Origin: Planctomycetales bacterium
Lineage (GTDB): Bacteria > Planctomycetota > Planctomycetia > Pirellulales > UBA7805
Assembly (NCBI GenBank): GCA_011772275.1
Contig: WVZU01000204.1
Location: 9,909 to 17,198, forward strand
Length of the DNA: 7,290 bases
Direction of reading: 5' to 3'
The position numbers and the translations under genes are program-made. Below, one piece after another: positions 1 to 5,823 of the stretch. How positions within the stretch are numbered: the first letter of the stretch is position 1; the number at the start of each line of letters is the position of its first letter. A model generated the notes under the pieces. The model did no database searches, was not told where the DNA came from, and was given only the letters and a program-made list of their open reading frames with translations.

Positions 1-2
1 AC

Positions 3-3000
3 ACTCGGCAGGCAAAATGCGTCCTGCAGCAGACACACCAACGGGTGCTGCCCGCCTATCGGACCTTTCACCAAGATCTGCTGGCTCACCAGGATGACGC
101 CATTCTGTTTGGGCCCCTCTTTGTGGGTCGGGTATACGAAGCCGTCATCCAGTGCCTCCATCGCGACTCAACACCGTTGGACGAGGACGCCGACTGCCAG
201 GCCTTTGTTGACGAGGTGTTGCGGCAGTTGAACGATTACGTGGGGTACCGTCCGGTGGCGGTTCTGGAGACCGAACAGAAACTGGAACCGTATCCCCACG
301 AGCGTTGTCGGCCCATCCCGGTTTACATTCGCGGCGTTGGGGTCGCTTGCGGTCCTTACGAGCAGTTGATTGCCCGGACGATTGCGATCCTGGCCGCAAC
401 CAACCCCACGCTGCTGGAACAAGCGTATTTCGACCTGGCGAGGCTGGCGGAACTGGCGATCGACCCGCGGCCGTACGATTTTGACCACCCGGCCAACAAG
501 CGGCCCAATTATCAATTTGGCACCTGGGACCTGCAGCTTATCGACGAGGAAGGCTATTACTGTCGGTTCGTGATCCAGCAGGTTTCGCTGGATGCCCTGG
601 CGCGACGCATCCAGGAGGCTCAGGATGCAGCTGCGGAGGACTTGCTGTTGGAATCGGCGGCCGCCCTGGCGGGAACCATTCTGATGGCGTCTGGCGTTTG
701 TGGCAGGGGCCCCGACACGCACAGTTCGGAGATCAGCCTGGGCAATCTGCTGCCTCGCATCGCGACCTATCGCGACGCGTTTTACGAACAGCTGCTGGTG
801 GATCATCCCAGCGAACGCTTGATCGCCGAGGCGAAACATCTGCGGCAGCCGTTTGGCGGCGTGCGGCAATATTTGAATGCCGAACTTTCACGGCAGCGGG
901 CTCGACAGCTGGAGCAAACCTACCTGGCCCGGCTCTACGCGCGGATGGGCTACGCGGCAGCATCCGCACGGGAAGTGGCGGCCGTTCCTACCCCCTCGGC
1001 ACGGATCGTGTGCCAAATCCACTGCGATTTGACCGAAGCGCACCAACAGCTGGACAGCGGCCAGACGGCCGCGGCCGCGGGGCGACTGCCCACCATCGCC
1101 GAATTGCTGGAACGGGGCATCCAGTGCGGCGCGATTGTCGATCCCTGGAACATCCTGGGGTTCGGGGCGAATTTCAGCCTGTTTCCCACCTTGGAAAACA
1201 CGGTCCATGATCATCGCGTCGACGAGCTGAATACGATGATGGACGAGATCTTCGCCCTGCAGGGGCGGACGTGGTGCCGAGCGGCGGCGGCGCGCGACCG
1301 GGCTACGGAAGAGGAGGTCGCCGGGCAGTTCCGCCAACTTGCCCAGTGGTGGGATCAATTTGCCGCCGATGCGGTCAGTGGAATTGAAGGCGTGGCCGCC
1401 GAGCCGCTCTACCAGGCAGCCGCCTCGGCCGCTCAGGCCCTGGCCGCCTGGCACGAAGCCGGCACCAAGGCGGGCGATATCGCTTTCTGGCAGCCCCATG
1501 TCGCCGACTTCGAGTCCCCGAAGGCCTACATCCTGGTGCTGAACGCGCTCATCGACCAAAAGGATTTTGTGGCGTCCATGGGCGTCCTCATGCACTGGCT
1601 CAGCCGCTCCGACGAGGTCGCGCTCCACCAAGGCGAGGACCTGTTCTATGCGGTCGCCACCGGCTGGCTGAACGAGCTGCTGGCCGTACCCGATAGCGGC
1701 GATCCGCCGCCGTCGGACCCCGCCGCTCGCCCCCCCGCTGGCAAGTCGGATGCGGCCGGCCCGGCAGAAGCCCCCGCGAACGATTGGACGTTGGTCCAAA
1801 AGTTTTTCGATTTTCTGGAAGCCAATGCGGGTGAATATTGGGACGTTCCCGACTTCGAGCTGTCGACGGCGTTTTCGGAACTCTCAACGTCCAGGCCGTC
1901 GGCTGACGAAGGGGATCCCGAATATCGAGAGGAAGAGCAAGAGGAGGAGGCGCCAGATGGGCAGGAAGAACTTTACGCTGCGGCGTACGACAACATGGTT
2001 TATCGTGACAGCACGGATGACGGTATCGACAGCGAACTGCTGGGAGAAGGATTAAGCGACAGCGATTTCGAGCTGGACGAGGAGGCTCGACGCCTGACCG
2101 ATCGACTGGCCTTCCTGGTAGCCCTCGCGCGGATGTGGAAGCGGACCGCGCTGGCTGTGCTGGGCGTCTCCAGGCAACTCGCCGGCCAGTCGCCCCATGA
2201 CCGGTTGGCCACCTGGCTGGATCAACTGGTTCAAAACCGCTCCCGCCTGGTAACCCTCTTAAACGCGATCGCCGGGCACCAGGTGCCGTTGCCGGGGGAT
2301 AACGAAGTGCTGCAGATGGAATACGACCGCCGGCGATTGATTAAAGACGCATTGCTGGAACGCGTCGTGATCGCTTACATGGTCAGCACCGAGGCGGCCC
2401 AGTTTCTGATCGCCGCGGGCGTCCAGGATGATGCCCTGCAGGACGAACCGGAACTGCGGCAAACCAGCGGGCTGGTTCGAGCGGCCCTGGCCGGCGACAT
2501 CCCGGCAGCCCTGCAGCAATATCAAGCGTTTCTACACGATTTTGAAAAGCTGCCCATCCTCTACGTGCCGCTCAGCAAAGGAGGTCATGCCCAGCTGACC
2601 GTCGCCATCCGCTCTCGACAACGAACCGTACGCCTCGTCCTCGAACTCCTCCCCCGCCTGGGACTGCTGAAAGAAACGTGTGAACTGCTGCAGCGCTGCG
2701 CGGAAGCCGAGCGGCAGCGACCGGTGGGGCCGGGGGCTGTGACGGAATACGACCAGCTGTTCCGCATCGGGTACCAGGGCATGGTCCGCTGCCTGGTCGC
2801 CTCCAGCGCCGCCTGGGAACCACCGGCAAAAAAAGCAAACCCCGACGACCGCGAGGAAGAACTGATCGAATACCTCCAGCACCTGACCGAAATGATGATG
2901 GTCCGCTGGTTGGATCACAGCCGCGGTGTCCGTTTGTCCGTGCTGGAACGAGTGGCCAACGAAAAACAGTGGAAAAAAGTGGTGCAATTCATCAAACGCT

Positions 3001-3827
3001 ACGGCCAGGGGCTCTTCAGTCAACTCTTTTTCAACCTGGGCAACCTCCGCGCGATCTTGCAGATGGGTGTCGAACCGTGGCTGAGTTCTCTAGGCGAGCG
3101 GGCGGAAGACGAGCGGCTGCCGCTGCTGGAAGTCGTCCACGAAAAAACCACCCGCCGCGCCGCGGCCGATCAGCTGCAACTGATCATCGAGGCAATTATC
3201 GAAAACTACACCGAGTACCGGGATTACAACGGGACCACCACCCAATCCGACCGGGGCGAAATGCTGTACACCTTGCTGGACATGCTGCGGCTGCGGGTCA
3301 CCTACGACCGCTATGCCTGGAACCTCATGCCGATCGGGCAGGCACACGAAATCCTGGTCCGGGAACAGCGCGAAGTGGCGGCCGAGTTCTGGCGTAACGA
3401 GATGATACGCCGAACCAGTGAAATGGCGGACCAGCTGTGGGGGCGGTTGGGACAACTGGAGGCCGAACACGGGATGAAACTGACGACCGTTTCCGATCGG
3501 ATCGGCGAACGGTTTGTCCGCCCTTTGCTGGTCGACCGCGTCTGCGCACTGGTCCGTCCGTCGATGGCCACGGCCGCTTCGGACGGCGCCGGCTCGACCG
3601 CCTTCAACAAATTCGCTCAACAAGTCGACGAACTGACGCGCGAACCAACCGGTGTCGGACTGGATGTGCCGGACTGGCTGGAGGACATCGAAGAAGAAGT
3701 GGAACGGACGCGCGCCGTGCGCATTCACAGCAACCTGGTCGACGAAGTTGGCGCCCTCGTCGAACAATGCACACTCACCCGCTCGCAGCTGCAAGACCAG
3801 CTGGACGCCATGGAAGCGGACGAGTAG
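3..3827 (+). CDS. Very large protein of unknown function, 5'-truncated by the window edge
   Basis: The frame is open from the first bases to a TAG at 3825-3827, giving at least 1274 residues. The first possible start, GTG at 45, has no ribosome binding site, and the 14 codons before it are also open, so the real start probably lies upstream. I do not recognise the family and assign no function. Counting from base 3, residues 1-560 look globular, with a distinctive block at about 374-418 containing DPWNILGFGANFSLFP and VHDHRVDEL. Residues 564-594 form a Pro/Ala/Asp linker and 633-696 a strongly acidic, low-complexity stretch. The remainder is mainly helix-forming, with the block GQGLFSQLFFNLGNLRAIL near 1001-1019 and a charged, possibly coiled C-terminus ending MEADE. 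I see no membrane segment, so the visible part is probably cytoplasmic. Its style recalls large planctomycete hypothetical proteins (inference). It converges on pcm. Coding status is near certain; function is unknown. Confidence 0.88.
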   Translation, partial: TRQAKCVLQQTHQRVLPAYRTFHQDLLAHQDDAILFGPLFVGRVYEAVIQCLHRDSTPLDEDADCQAFVDEVLRQLNDYVGYRPVAVLETEQKLEPYPHERCRPIPVYIRGVGVACGPYEQLIARTIAILAATNPTLLEQAYFDLARLAELAIDPRPYDFDHPANKRPNYQFGTWDLQLIDEEGYYCRFVIQQVSLDALARRIQEAQDAAAEDLLLESAAALAGTILMASGVCGRGPDTHSSEISLGNLLPRIATYRDAFYEQLLVDHPSERLIAEAKHLRQPFGGVRQYLNAELSRQRARQLEQTYLARLYARMGYAAASAREVAAVPTPSARIVCQIHCDLTEAHQQLDSGQTAAAAGRLPTIAELLERGIQCGAIVDPWNILGFGANFSLFPTLENTVHDHRVDELNTMMDEIFALQGRTWCRAAAARDRATEEEVAGQFRQLAQWWDQFAADAVSGIEGVAAEPLYQAAASAAQALAAWHEAGTKAGDIAFWQPHVADFESPKAYILVLNALIDQKDFVASMGVLMHWLSRSDEVALHQGEDLFYAVATGWLNELLAVPDSGDPPPSDPAARPPAGKSDAAGPAEAPANDWTLVQKFFDFLEANAGEYWDVPDFELSTAFSELSTSRPSADEGDPEYREEEQEEEAPDGQEELYAAAYDNMVYRDSTDDGIDSELLGEGLSDSDFELDEEARRLTDRLAFLVALARMWKRTALAVLGVSRQLAGQSPHDRLATWLDQLVQNRSRLVTLLNAIAGHQVPLPGDNEVLQMEYDRRRLIKDALLERVVIAYMVSTEAAQFLIAAGVQDDALQDEPELRQTSGLVRAALAGDIPAALQQYQAFLHDFEKLPILYVPLSKGGHAQLTVAIRSRQRTVRLVLELLPRLGLLKETCELLQRCAEAERQRPVGPGAVTEYDQLFRIGYQGMVRCLVASSAAWEPPAKKANPDDREEELIEYLQHLTEMMMVRWLDHSRGVRLSVLERVANEKQWKKVVQFIKRYGQGLFSQLFFNLGNLRAILQMGVEPWLSSLGERAEDERLPLLEVVHEKTTRRAAADQLQLIIEAIIENYTEYRDYNGTTTQSDRGEMLYTLLDMLRLRVTYDRYAWNLMPIGQAHEILVREQREVAAEFWRNEMIRRTSEMADQLWGRLGQLEAEHGMKLTTVSDRIGERFVRPLLVDRVCALVRPSMATAASDGAGSTAFNKFAQQVDELTREPTGVGLDVPDWLEDIEEEVERTRAVRIHSNLVDEVGALVEQCTLTRSQLQDQLDAMEADE

Positions 3828-3841
3828 GCCGGTGCCGGCCT
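3826..3841. terminator. GC stem-loop at the end of the large gene, possible weak or bidirectional terminator
   Basis: AGGCCGG (3826-3832) and CCGGCCT (3835-3841) are perfect inverted repeats around TG. In RNA this gives about six pairs with a four-base loop. The hairpin overlaps the last two bases of the TAG stop codon of the large gene and lies in the 111-base gap between two convergent genes, where a bidirectional terminator would be expected. No U-tract follows on either strand, so it is not a canonical intrinsic terminator. The rest of the gap to 3938 shows nothing else I can name. Confidence 0.25.
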
Positions 3842-3938
3842 GGCCATCCGCGGGTGCCCGGCAGCAGCCGAGCACCGACTTGGCCGTCTTACAACAGATG
3901 GTTTGTCAGAAATCCGGACAAAAATCCCTGGGACACGA

Positions 3939-4628
3939 TCAGGCGCCTGCCTGGTCCTCAGCGGTGACCAGCGGGACGAAGGCGAAGCCGCCCAGGTTGT
4001 CGATCTCCCAATCGTCGCCCCGACGCGTGTAGCGGTACATCGTCTGGCCAAAAAACTGGGCGCCGATCGGAATCACGATCCGCCCGCCGTCGGCCAACTG
4101 GTCCTGGTATGCAGTCGGCAGAACGCGGGCCGCGGCCGTGACGATGATCGCATCGTACGGCTGGTACCTCGCAAGGCCCAGGGAACCGTCGCCGACGACA
4201 ACCGTGACATTGGCATAACCCAAATTCGCCAGTCGCGCCCTGGCGGCATCGGCCAGTTTCTCTATCCGCTCGACGGTGTAAACCTGACCAGACAGATGGG
4301 AAAGAACCGCCGCCCCATAACCTGAGCCCGTGCCGATCTCGAGGACTTTCTCGCCGCCGCACAATCGCGCCGCTTCCACCATGTACGCAACGGTGAACGG
4401 CTGTGATATCGTCTGTTCGTAACCAATCGGTTGCGCGGCGTCCTCATGCGCCAGGGGGATCAGGTTGGCAGGGACAAACTTCTCCCGCGGCACCTCCAGC
4501 ATGGCTTGCAGCACTCGCCGGTCCGCAATCCCCCGGTTGCGTAACTGGTGGTCCACCATCCACCGCCGCTCTTCCAAAAAAGCATCGGCAGGCTGCTGGC
4601 TGGCAAAGTCGTCGCCGGGCCGCTCCAC
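3939..4628 (-). CDS. pcm: Protein-L-isoaspartate(D-aspartate) O-methyltransferase
   Basis: This enzyme transfers a methyl group from S-adenosylmethionine to isoaspartyl residues in aged proteins, the first step in restoring normal aspartyl linkages; it acts in the cytosol. With the GTG start at 4628 it has 229 residues (E. coli Pcm has 208). Visible family signatures are QLRNRGI and VPREKFVP near the N-terminus, EQTISQPF (71-78), the SAM-binding LEIGTGSGYG (96-105), YTVERIEKL (about 117-125), GDGSLG (146-151), YDAIIVTAA (158-166) and GGRIVIPIG (181-189). The frame is open far upstream, to 5093, but that extension is low-complexity and unlike the family. GTG 4628 is preferred because GAGAGGGG lies nine bases upstream and because the N-terminal helix of the family begins before the first in-frame ATG (4559). 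A TTG at 4655 is an alternative. It is convergent with the large gene and divergent from the YbaK-like gene. Identity is firm; the start is moderately sure. Confidence 0.94.
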   Translation of the reverse strand: MERPGDDFASQQPADAFLEERRWMVDHQLRNRGIADRRVLQAMLEVPREKFVPANLIPLAHEDAAQPIGYEQTISQPFTVAYMVEAARLCGGEKVLEIGTGSGYGAAVLSHLSGQVYTVERIEKLADAARARLANLGYANVTVVVGDGSLGLARYQPYDAIIVTAAARVLPTAYQDQLADGGRIVIPIGAQFFGQTMYRYTRRGDDWEIDNLGGFAFVPLVTAEDQAGA

Positions 4629-4637
4629 TTGCTGAAT

Positions 4638-4645
4638 CCCCTCTC
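4638..4645 (-). promoter_or_regulatory. Ribosome binding site choosing the GTG start of pcm
   Basis: On the minus strand GAGAGGGG is followed by nine bases and then GTG (4628). It matches the Shine-Dalgarno core and supports GTG 4628 over the TTG at 4575-4577, which has none. A second GAGGG sits before the alternative TTG at 4655, and a GGAAGAG before ATG 4559, so the choice is not absolute. Confidence 0.5.
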
Positions 4646-4795
4646 GTTTCCCCAATCGTACCCTCAGGTCGCTGGTCAAACACCCCGCGAAGGGCCACCC
4701 GCCGGTTCGCGCGAATCGCAGCAACACGAATTCTGTGGCCAATGCAGACCGCGTGCCAGGCGTGGGACCGCGGGAACGGGGACTCCTTCCCCCTT

Positions 4796-4836
4796 CCCAG
4801 TGTGCGGCTGTGTCACACTGGGGTCCACCCGCACAC
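4796..4836. repeat. Two overlapping, mutually exclusive inverted repeats
   Basis: CCCAGTGTG (4796-4804) pairs perfectly with CACACTGGG (4814-4822) across a nine-base loop. GTGTGCGG (4800-4807) pairs perfectly with CCGCACAC (4829-4836) across 21 bases. The two stems share 4800-4804, so only one can form at a time. TGTG-T-CACA at 4809-4817 adds a smaller internal dyad. No U-tract follows on either strand, so this is not an obvious terminator. It could be a structured RNA, a protein-binding dyad or part of a REP-like element. Confidence 0.6.
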
Positions 4837-4854
4837 ACAGGTTGCCAGCGGTCA

Positions 4855-4869
4855 CCCCCCCCACCCCCC
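4855..4869. repeat. C8-A-C6 homopolymer tract
   Basis: Eight cytosines, one adenine and six cytosines run in a row on the plus strand, so the minus strand carries G6-T-G8. Tracts of this length are prone to replication slippage. The G-rich strand could form a G-quadruplex-like structure, probably with two tetrads. It lies outside any gene I believe, so a length change would matter only for regulation or structure. Confidence 0.8.
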
Positions 4870-4880
4870 ATGGATGGCCC

Positions 4881-4920
4881 CAGCCGAAAGAAAAACGTCT
4901 GTCGGTCGGCTGCTGAGCAG
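4881..4920. repeat. Inverted repeat followed by a short palindrome
   Basis: CAGCCGA (4881-4887) and TCGGCTG (4906-4912) are perfect inverted repeats with an 18-base, A-rich-then-mixed loop. The palindrome CTGCTGAGCAG (4910-4920) overlaps the right arm. Together they give a stem-loop plus a small dyad, foldable in RNA of either strand. No function is evident. Confidence 0.5.
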
Positions 4921-4943
4921 AATCTGCCCCCAAACGCCTGCCT

Positions 4944-4999
4944 GGTTACCTGCCCGGAGAATTTACCGGGACAACCTACGGGAAAAAACCGCTTGTCCC
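4944..4999. repeat. Hairpin and inverted repeat feeding into the tandem repeat
   Basis: CCCGG (4953-4957) pairs with CCGGG (4966-4970) around an eight-base AT-rich loop. GGTT (4944-4947) and AACC (4973-4976) can extend this stem beyond an internal loop. Alternatively GGGACAA (4968-4974) pairs with TTGTCCC (4993-4999), which lies inside the first copy of the 18-base tandem repeat; the second copy (TTGTCCC at 5011-5017) could pair with the same arm instead. These alternatives cannot coexist. Confidence 0.5.
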
Positions 5000-5024
5000 C
5001 AGAAAGCCGCTTGTCCCCAGAAAG
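4989..5024. repeat. Exact tandem duplication of an 18-base unit
   Basis: The unit CCGCTTGTCCCCAGAAAG occurs twice without a break or mismatch (4989-5006 and 5007-5024), and the next two bases, CC, begin a third copy that is not continued. The minus-strand unit is CTTTCTGGGGACAAGCGG, followed by a T6 run. The TTGTCCC core has an inverted partner at 4968-4974. Two copies without spacers are not a CRISPR array. The motif resembles the GGGGACA-type REP sequences I recall from planctomycete and some other genomes, but that is an impression only. Confidence 0.9.
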
Positions 5025-5166
5025 CCTTGGTTGCCAGTCTGGCCACTCGTCAACGGCAGTCCTCTTCCTCCATCGGGCATGTCTTTTGCTCACTAACCGA
5101 TTTCATGGATTTTTCAACCACGGGCTGGTTACCATATTTCGGCAACGGATGCCGGACCGATTTTAC

Positions 5167-5171
5167 GGGAG
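5167..5171 (+). promoter_or_regulatory. Ribosome binding site of the YbaK-like gene
   Basis: GGGAG lies seven bases before ATG 5179. It decides the start, because the frame is open upstream to about 4735 but that extension is low-complexity and foreign to the family. Confidence 0.7.
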
Positions 5172-5178
5172 AAAGATC

Positions 5179-5643
5179 ATGCAGGTGCAAGAGTTCTTGA
5201 AAGAGAAAAACGTGGTGTTTGAAGCGTTGCAGCACGAGCCAACTTATGACGCCCAGCGGATGGCTCAGGCCGTCCACACGTCGGGCCACGAGGTGGCCAA
5301 AACGGTGTTGCTGCGTGCCGGTGCCAACGAGGCCTATGTGGTCGCCGTCCTGCCGGCGGACGAACATGTCGATTTTGGCAAGGTCGGTACGGCCCTGGGC
5401 TGCGAGGTGGTGGAGCTGGCCAGTGAGCGCGAGATTGCGGCGCATTGCCCGGATTGTGAAGTGGGCGCTCTACCTCCCTTCGGATCGCAATACGGCATGC
5501 AGACTCTGGTTGATACCAGCCTGACCGAGGACGAAGACATTGTCTTCGAGGGCAATACCCACCGCGAAGCGATTCGGATGAAGTTTGCGGATTTTCAGCG
5601 GCTGGAAAATCCGCTGGTCGGCTCCTTCGTCCACAGCAAATAG
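5179..5643 (+). CDS. YbaK/ProX-type aminoacyl-tRNA deacylase (stand-alone editing domain)
   Basis: This 154-residue protein is a free-standing YbaK/prolyl-tRNA synthetase-associated domain. Proteins of this superfamily hydrolyse mischarged tRNA in trans in the cytosol, typically Cys- or Ala-tRNA(Pro). Visible features are the N-terminal helix MQVQEFLKEK and an HEPTYDAQR segment (19-27), EVAKTVLLR (38-46) with Lys41 at the position of the conserved family lysine, VVAVLPADEHVDF (54-66), CEVGALPPFG (93-102) containing the typical Gly...Pro-Phe-Gly turn, and FEGNTHREAIRMKFADF (123-139) near the end. The length is normal for the single domain. The ATG start has a good GGGAG. The exact substrate (Ala, Cys or another amino acid; which tRNA) cannot be read from the sequence. 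It diverges from pcm and is followed 180 bases later by the ATPase gene on the same strand, probably as a separate transcript. The family call is firm; the substrate is open. Confidence 0.93.
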   Translation: MQVQEFLKEKNVVFEALQHEPTYDAQRMAQAVHTSGHEVAKTVLLRAGANEAYVVAVLPADEHVDFGKVGTALGCEVVELASEREIAAHCPDCEVGALPPFGSQYGMQTLVDTSLTEDEDIVFEGNTHREAIRMKFADFQRLENPLVGSFVHSK

Positions 5644-5654
5644 CGTCGTCTTTT

Positions 5655-5663
5655 TGTTATAGT
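5655..5663 (+). promoter_or_regulatory. Extended -10 promoter candidate for the P-type ATPase gene
   Basis: TG-T-TATAGT matches the extended -10 form (TG, one base, then TATAAT with one mismatch) and stands out as an AT-rich island 11 bases after the YbaK-like stop codon. No good -35 is visible at the expected distance, which extended -10 promoters can tolerate. Transcription from here would begin near 5670 and leave a leader of about 150 bases before ATG 5824. Confidence 0.4.
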
Positions 5664-5823
5664 AAGCCGGCGGCGGGTGGGCCGTCGGCCAGGCGGCGAC
5701 GGGTTGCCGGTGCGTGCGGGCCCCCCGGTCGGTCCCGGTTGGCTCCGGCTGGGCGCCACCTCAAGAGTGGGGTGGGTGCCCGTTGCTTACGGTACCGTGG
5801 TTGGCCGATCGTCAGTTGCACGG
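5664..5823 (+). other. GC-rich, foldable leader of the ATPase gene
   Basis: GCCGGCGGC (5666-5674) and GCCGTCGGC (5681-5689) pair over nine positions with one G-U wobble, around the loop GGGTGG. CGGCGAC (5694-5700) and GTTGCCG (5703-5709) make a second stem, again with one wobble. The rest is G/C-dense without a clear coding signal. I do not recognise a known riboswitch: the yybP-ykoY (Mn2+) class, which can precede such ATPases, was considered and its consensus was not seen. The first stem could instead be a terminator-like structure for the YbaK-like gene, but no U-run follows it. Confidence 0.4.

Larger units (their letters stand above)
4629..5178. other. 550-base divergent intergenic region, rich in inverted and tandem repeats
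   Basis: This region lies between the divergent starts of pcm and the YbaK-like gene, so promoters for both should be here. No convincing -35/-10 pair stands out on either strand; CATATT at 5133-5138 is a weak -10 candidate for the YbaK-like gene. Frames are open on both strands (minus to 5093, plus from 4735), but their translations are Pro/Gly/Arg/Ser-rich low complexity and resemble no protein, so I treat them as accidental. The segment 4796-5024 holds several inverted repeats, a cytosine tract and an 18-base tandem duplication, listed separately. The flanks 4646-4795 and 5038-5165 show little: only a weak hairpin, CGGCA/TGCCG at 5140-5154, was seen near the YbaK-like start. Confidence 0.7.

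Noticed and set aside
45..47. GTG as the true start of the large protein
   Set aside because: It has no Shine-Dalgarno sequence and the frame stays open to the window edge, so a start upstream of the window is more likely.
888..1799. 303-codon minus-strand open frame within the large gene
   Set aside because: It is a shadow of the GC-rich plus-strand gene; its translation is Arg/Gly-rich with no motif.
3090..3875. 261-codon minus-strand open frame at the end of the large gene
   Set aside because: It is antisense to a continuous coding frame, without a motif or believable start.
4989..5024. CRISPR array
   Set aside because: There are only two directly abutting 18-base units, with no spacers and no cas genes nearby.
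4840..5037. Direct repeat GGTTGCCAG at 4840-4848 and 5029-5037 as a target-site duplication bounding an inserted element
   Set aside because: A nine-base match within 550 bases is expected by chance about half the time, and no terminal inverted repeats lie just inside it.
4629..5093. N-terminal extension of Pcm to ATG 5093 (384 residues)
   Set aside because: The extra 155 residues are Gly/Arg/Pro/Ser-rich, include the translated tandem repeat (SGDKR twice) and resemble no Pcm; GTG 4628 has a good ribosome binding site and gives a normal length.
4735..5178. Long N-terminal extension of the YbaK-like protein (302 residues in total)
   Set aside because: The extension is low-complexity and crosses the cytosine tract and repeats; ATG 5179 has GGGAG seven bases upstream and yields the normal single-domain length.
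5664..5823. Known metal-sensing riboswitch (yybP-ykoY or similar)
   Set aside because: I could not find the conserved loop sequences of that class; only generic GC stems are visible.
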